Source: Paramecium tetraurelia (taxonomy: Eukaryota > Ciliophora > Oligohymenophorea > Peniculida > Parameciidae). From it: DNA of 64,000 nucleotides. The stretch is taken from NCBI RefSeq assembly GCF_000165425.1, contig NW_001799008.1, forward strand, positions 62,001-126,000. The letters run 5' to 3'. Positions 60,246 to 64,000 of the stretch are shown here, piece after piece. The notes under the pieces were generated by a model. That model did not search any database and was not told where the DNA came from. It saw only the letters and a list, made by a program, of their open reading frames with translations. The translations under genes and the position numbers were made by a program. The first letter of the stretch is position 1, and every line of letters starts with the position of its first letter.

Positions 60246-61472
60246 TCAGAGAATGCTACTTCTATTTGTATTGCCTTAATTTAATTTTAAATGACCCTTT
60301 GTTTTTTCGAAATGATCCTGAAAAACAAATGCTTCTTACAACAGCATTTCAAGCTGTACTTCTGTCCATTCTTTAGTGGGTAAATTCTATAAAAATATGA
60401 CTGCTTCACTCATATTCTTTGATTTGATCTACATTTACTTTTAAATTTACTTCAGGTGCACATTTCAGAATTAAGTTTGTTACAGTATACACATGTAAAT
60501 TGGCCATCTCATCTCCTTCAGCCAAATATGTATCCAATAATCTGATGGTTAAAGATAAAGGGAACTCTCTTATTAATAGGCATAACACCCATCTAAAGGC
60601 GAAGTGATTCAAGTCTATTTACTGATCTTCAAAATATTGAAATAAGGGAAAATCGAGCTTAATATTATTCAAGATTCTTACTATTTTGATCAATTCCCTG
60701 ATTTTTACATATGCTTCCTAAACTCCTGGTTGATTAGCAGTGAAATAATCTTAAATATTTTCGATTATTTTGCAGAGACACCAATAGATATCAGCTTCAA
60801 TATCAATCAAGATGTCTTCTGGTAATTTGTCAAAATTAGAAGGAACATCAAAAGAACTGAAATCTATTGGAACATATTCATTCAAGAATACTACAACTAA
60901 AGGAGATGCCACATCATTTATGCCCTAAACATAACCACTCATTGGATGTCGCATATTCCATATAAACAACAGCCTCTTAAACATCTCTTGTATCCTTGGA
61001 TCTCTGAAAAGCTTATAATCGGGCTGAGTTCTCAATACATCATTTTATATGATCTTTATGATTTTCCTCTCGTTTTCATCCCTTTCTTGCTCGTTCATAT
61101 GTTAGTAGTAATTCTTAATGTATTGTTAATAATCTTATCTTTTCTTTTACAAAATAGTTGTCTGACTCATGTGATTGGGAGGAATGTACTTTACTATCAG
61201 TTTCCATACTTTTGCTCTATATTCTAAATATATATATCTAAATCAATACCATTAGGTATTCCTCTCCAAGTGAGTTTTTTAAGAGCTTCCAAATCAATTA
61301 TTTGCTATTCAAGTACAAGTTCAAATTGCTCTAATTTTTTTTAATCTTGGATAGTTGAGGTAATTTATTTTTTTTGAAATGGCGATTTATTATAAATTTC
61401 ATTTAGGTTAGTCTTATATAGAGAACTTTGAGAATCGGTTTTTTAGCCAAAAAATTTCTTTAAAAATGCCAT
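60246..61472 (-). CDS. TBC1D22/Gyp1-like Rab GTPase-activating protein
   Basis: 392 aa, with introns of 26 nt (61223) and 22 nt (60415, ending AAAG). It starts MAFLKKFFGQKTDSQSSLYK. The TBC domain is complete: ALKKLTWRGIPNG, IIQNDVLRTQPDYKLF with the catalytic Arg, GYVQGINDVASPLVVVFLNE with the catalytic Gln, HFAFRWVLCLLIREFPLSLT, and IRLLDTYLAEGD, ending FLQNLPTKEWTEVQLEML. This order and the RWVLCLLIRE block identify the TBC1D22/Gyp1 group, which acts on Golgi Rabs (Ypt1/Rab33). Confidence 0.9.
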
Positions 61473-61747
61473 TATTCAATTATATATTGAATTTATTAAA
61501 ACAATGATTGCATCAATGATTTTAATAAATTACTATACTTTAACAATCAATTGTGTCAATCCCAGAAATGATTTGATTAAGTTGGCAAAATAGAATTGAT
61601 AAAATGATATGAACTTATTTATAAGTTATATAACACAATAAGAGATAGAATGAATCTTCATTATTATAATAAAAATTTGGTCAAATCAATTAGGAATATT
61701 GCATCAAGCTTTTTTCTAATTGGTGAACAAGATTTCTATAATGATAG

Positions 61748-63450
61748 TCAGAAATAATACCCCATAGATTTGTTATCTGCCTGGTTGACAGAAACTAAAC
61801 TACGATCTAGATTTTCATTCTCTTATTTGAGTTTTCGTTGCAATTCTTATTAAGCCTTTCTAACCAATTCCATGGAGAGTTTTTCTAAATCCTTTTGCTC
61901 ATTCAATTATTGACTGTCTTTTATAACTTATTTAAATCTTAAATCTTTAAGCCTTTCTTATCTCTAATAGTTTTCAATTAAATCTTGTTATTTAATTTTC
62001 AATTTTTCTTTTCTTAAATTCTTTTAATAATCGTATTCATCCTTTCTCCTATTGCTCAATTGATCTTAATCTAAGAACTTTTTTTCTAGATTTGTAACTC
62101 TTTATAGTTAAAGAGATTAAATTCTATTCAAAGTATCTTAGGCCTTTTTGCGTTTGGTAAGTTCTTCTTTAACTTTGGCTTATTCACTCATTTACTTTTA
62201 TTTTTCTAACGCTAAAATATGTAAATGATAGAGTATACCTTATAGATCCTTATCTTTATTAAACATTTTTTCAACAACTTTTTGTATAGTATCTGCTTCC
62301 TTTTGTTAAGTTTATAATTTAATTTTTCTCAATTTCTCGTCATAATGAGAACTTCTCATGGTTAATTTCTCTAACTTGCTTTCCCATGTAAACCTCTCTT
62401 TATTGGAATTGCATTCATTTTCTAAATAATATAGAGAATAGAATTACATTTAACTTACAAGTTACTTAGAGTTTGTGTCATTTTTTCTTCCATAAATTGA
62501 TCATATTTTCTTTTGTTTGCTTTTACAGTTTCAAATTTTTATCTTAATGCTTTATCGTGTTCTTCAATCTCCTTTTTCTTTATTTGATCATCAAATTATA
62601 ATTTTCTTCCTAATTCTTCAAATCTTTCTAATTATCTCTTTCTTTCATCAATTTATTTCAGATTAAACTGTTTTTCTTTGTTTTTTATATCATTAAATTT
62701 CTTTTAGGCTGCATCTGATTTCTTTTTTTTCTTCAATAATTTTTCTTTTGTAATTCTTTCCTTTAATTCAGCAATCTTTTTTTCTCTTTCTTCCATCTCT
62801 TATTACAATAGATGTCTCTTCTTTTCGTTCTCCAACTGATGATGGACTTCCTTAGCTTTAACTCCAAGCGCTCTTTGATATTTTCTGATTTCTTTTTCCA
62901 ATTATTCCTCTAAAACCAGAACTGGATCTTCTTCATCAAAGGATTCATAGGAATCAGCATTCTCCTCTTCATTTATCTTCAGGTTAACCATCTTTTTATT
63001 GTAGGTTTCGATCAAATCGTTGACTAAACTAAAAAGTGTATATGTATAATTTGAAGATACCCCTCATCTCGATGGAATGATTTTTCTAATTAAATATTTT
63101 GTAACCCTTTGTTCTTCTTGGTGATTTACTTCCTCTTTAGTGAGATCTCCTTGAATGTAACTGTCGATTAAGATGGAGAATATACTTTCCATTTTTTTTA
63201 CATAATGATCAAATCTCATTTTTTGAACTGCTTCAGTGACATCTGGTCCACCAAACTCCTCCAATTTTCTTAATAAGATGTCACAATACTTGAGTTTGAA
63301 GATCGAGGAATCATAACCCAAGGCGAGACATGCCTCTCTGGTTTTGGGACTGTCAGGTCTTATATTCAACCCCTTTTTGGTGTAACTAAACACAGTGGCT
63401 CTCCTGGGTGCAGCAACTCGACTACTGAGTTAGTGCAAGTGCATTTTCAT
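61748..63450 (-). CDS. coiled-coil protein with conserved N-terminal domain
   Basis: About 550 aa. It starts MKMHLHQLSSRVAAPRRATV. Residues 25-125 form a helical domain (KTREACLALGYDSSIFKLKY, CDILLRKLEEFGGPDV), followed by about 400 residues of charged coiled coil (EKEIRKYQRALGVKAKEVHH, EEREKKIAELKERITKEKLL). Introns of 27-32 nt are seen; the junction near 63,040 is not resolved cleanly. It ends NQADNKSMGYYF. Axonemal or basal-body coiled coils (CCDC/CFAP types) look like this. Its ATG lies 18 bp from the divergent start of the next gene. Confidence 0.65.
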
Positions 63451-63468
63451 TTAAATTCATATTAATTA

Positions 63469-64000
63469 ATGTCTGAATCACCATCATTAATCACACCACT
63501 ATTACAACAATATCAAGTAGAATTGCAGGCAAGGTTGAATGAGTGCTTTGAAAACAATGAAGTCAAGGGAATGCTGCAATTAATAGATTAATTGGGACAG
63601 GATATAAAGGATGAGCCACAACTCTAAGATCTGCTGAATCTGCAATTATTGAGGAAATTGATGAAGCATCTCTCCTCCACCAATCCTCAACAGGTGAGGA
63701 GTTCAGTAATCATACTGGATGCAATAATGCAACGGAAAATCATAGCCAACAGACTTCTCCATCAAAGAGGTGCCGAAAGAACCATGGTGGATCTAGCAAA
63801 TAGTTTATTGAACTTACAATAATAATTGCGACATACTTCTTTAGAATTGCACATCGATGATCTCCTCATTGGTTTATAGGTCAAATATGTCGACAAGAAA
63901 TAGACAGACTTGAGCGTATTGAAATTGGCCTTGAAATAATTCCAAGATAATAACAATCTGTTCATCAAGCAATTGCAAATAATCTTATCCTCTTGTGAAA
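63469..64000 (+). CDS. helical-repeat protein, 3' end outside window
   Basis: It starts MSESPSLITPLLQQYQVELQ and stays open for 177 codons to the window edge. It is a series of amphipathic helices (DLLNLQLLRKLMKHLSSTN, QVRSSVIILDAIMQRKIIAN) with the look of an ARM/HEAT or similar alpha-solenoid. No intron is needed. The family cannot be assigned from the fragment. Confidence 0.6.

Overview
The window reads as macronuclear DNA of an oligohymenophorean ciliate, most likely Paramecium or a close relative. TAA and TAG stand throughout conserved proteins where Gln is expected, and only TGA ends genes. Almost every gene is cut by very short introns (about 19-37 nt, GTA...TAG or GTA...AAG), intergenic gaps are often 15-60 bp, and the DNA is very AT-rich. 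I built gene models by hand: ciliate code, joining exons wherever a tiny GT-AG intron removes an in-frame TGA or restores a recognisable domain. End points are exact where a clear ATG and TGA were found. Internal exon structures are inferred.

Layout. 0-6 kb: a tRNA-Gly(GCC), small charged or coiled-coil proteins, a SAXO4/PPP1R32-like repeat protein, a LYR-motif protein divergent from an OTU protease with a SEC-C zinc motif. 6-20 kb: LRR protein, MFS (Spinster-like) transporter, B9D2, a large helical protein, a coiled-coil protein, a GAF protein, a ceramide-synthase-like TLC protein, a carboxypeptidase-Q-like M28 peptidase. 20-36 kb: E2 ubiquitin-conjugating enzyme, coiled coils, TBC1D23-like protein, CDK9/12-like kinase, M17 leucyl aminopeptidase, EF-hand protein, divergent Hsp60, BTB protein, LYAR zinc-finger protein. 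36-49 kb: CstF64-like RRM protein, MT-A70 methyltransferase fused to ZZ zinc fingers, Rab-like GTPase, USP47-like deubiquitinase, Cdc7-like kinase, coiled coil, PLD-family protein. 49-64 kb: COX10, a membrane-anchored polyQ protein, CFAP97/Hemingway-like protein, a DSP pseudophosphatase, ARL2BP-like protein, SERBP1/HABP4-like protein with an 18-bp minisatellite, TBC1D22-like RabGAP, further coiled coils and a partial gene at the right edge.

Functionally this is ordinary chromosomal gene content with no operon logic. Cilium biology (B9D2, CFAP97-like, SAXO4-like, ARL2BP-like, several coiled coils), membrane traffic (two TBC proteins, a Rab, a PLD), ubiquitin handling (E2, OTU, USP) and mitochondria (COX10, LYR protein, Hsp60) are all represented. 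The most notable items are the MT-A70-ZZ fusion, the OTU-SEC-C fusion, the polyQ tract written mostly in TAA codons, the HSIKALNRS pseudophosphatase, and very tight gene packing, including divergent ATGs 17-18 bp apart and an ATGA stop/start overlap. I saw no transposon, retroelement, CRISPR array or telomere.
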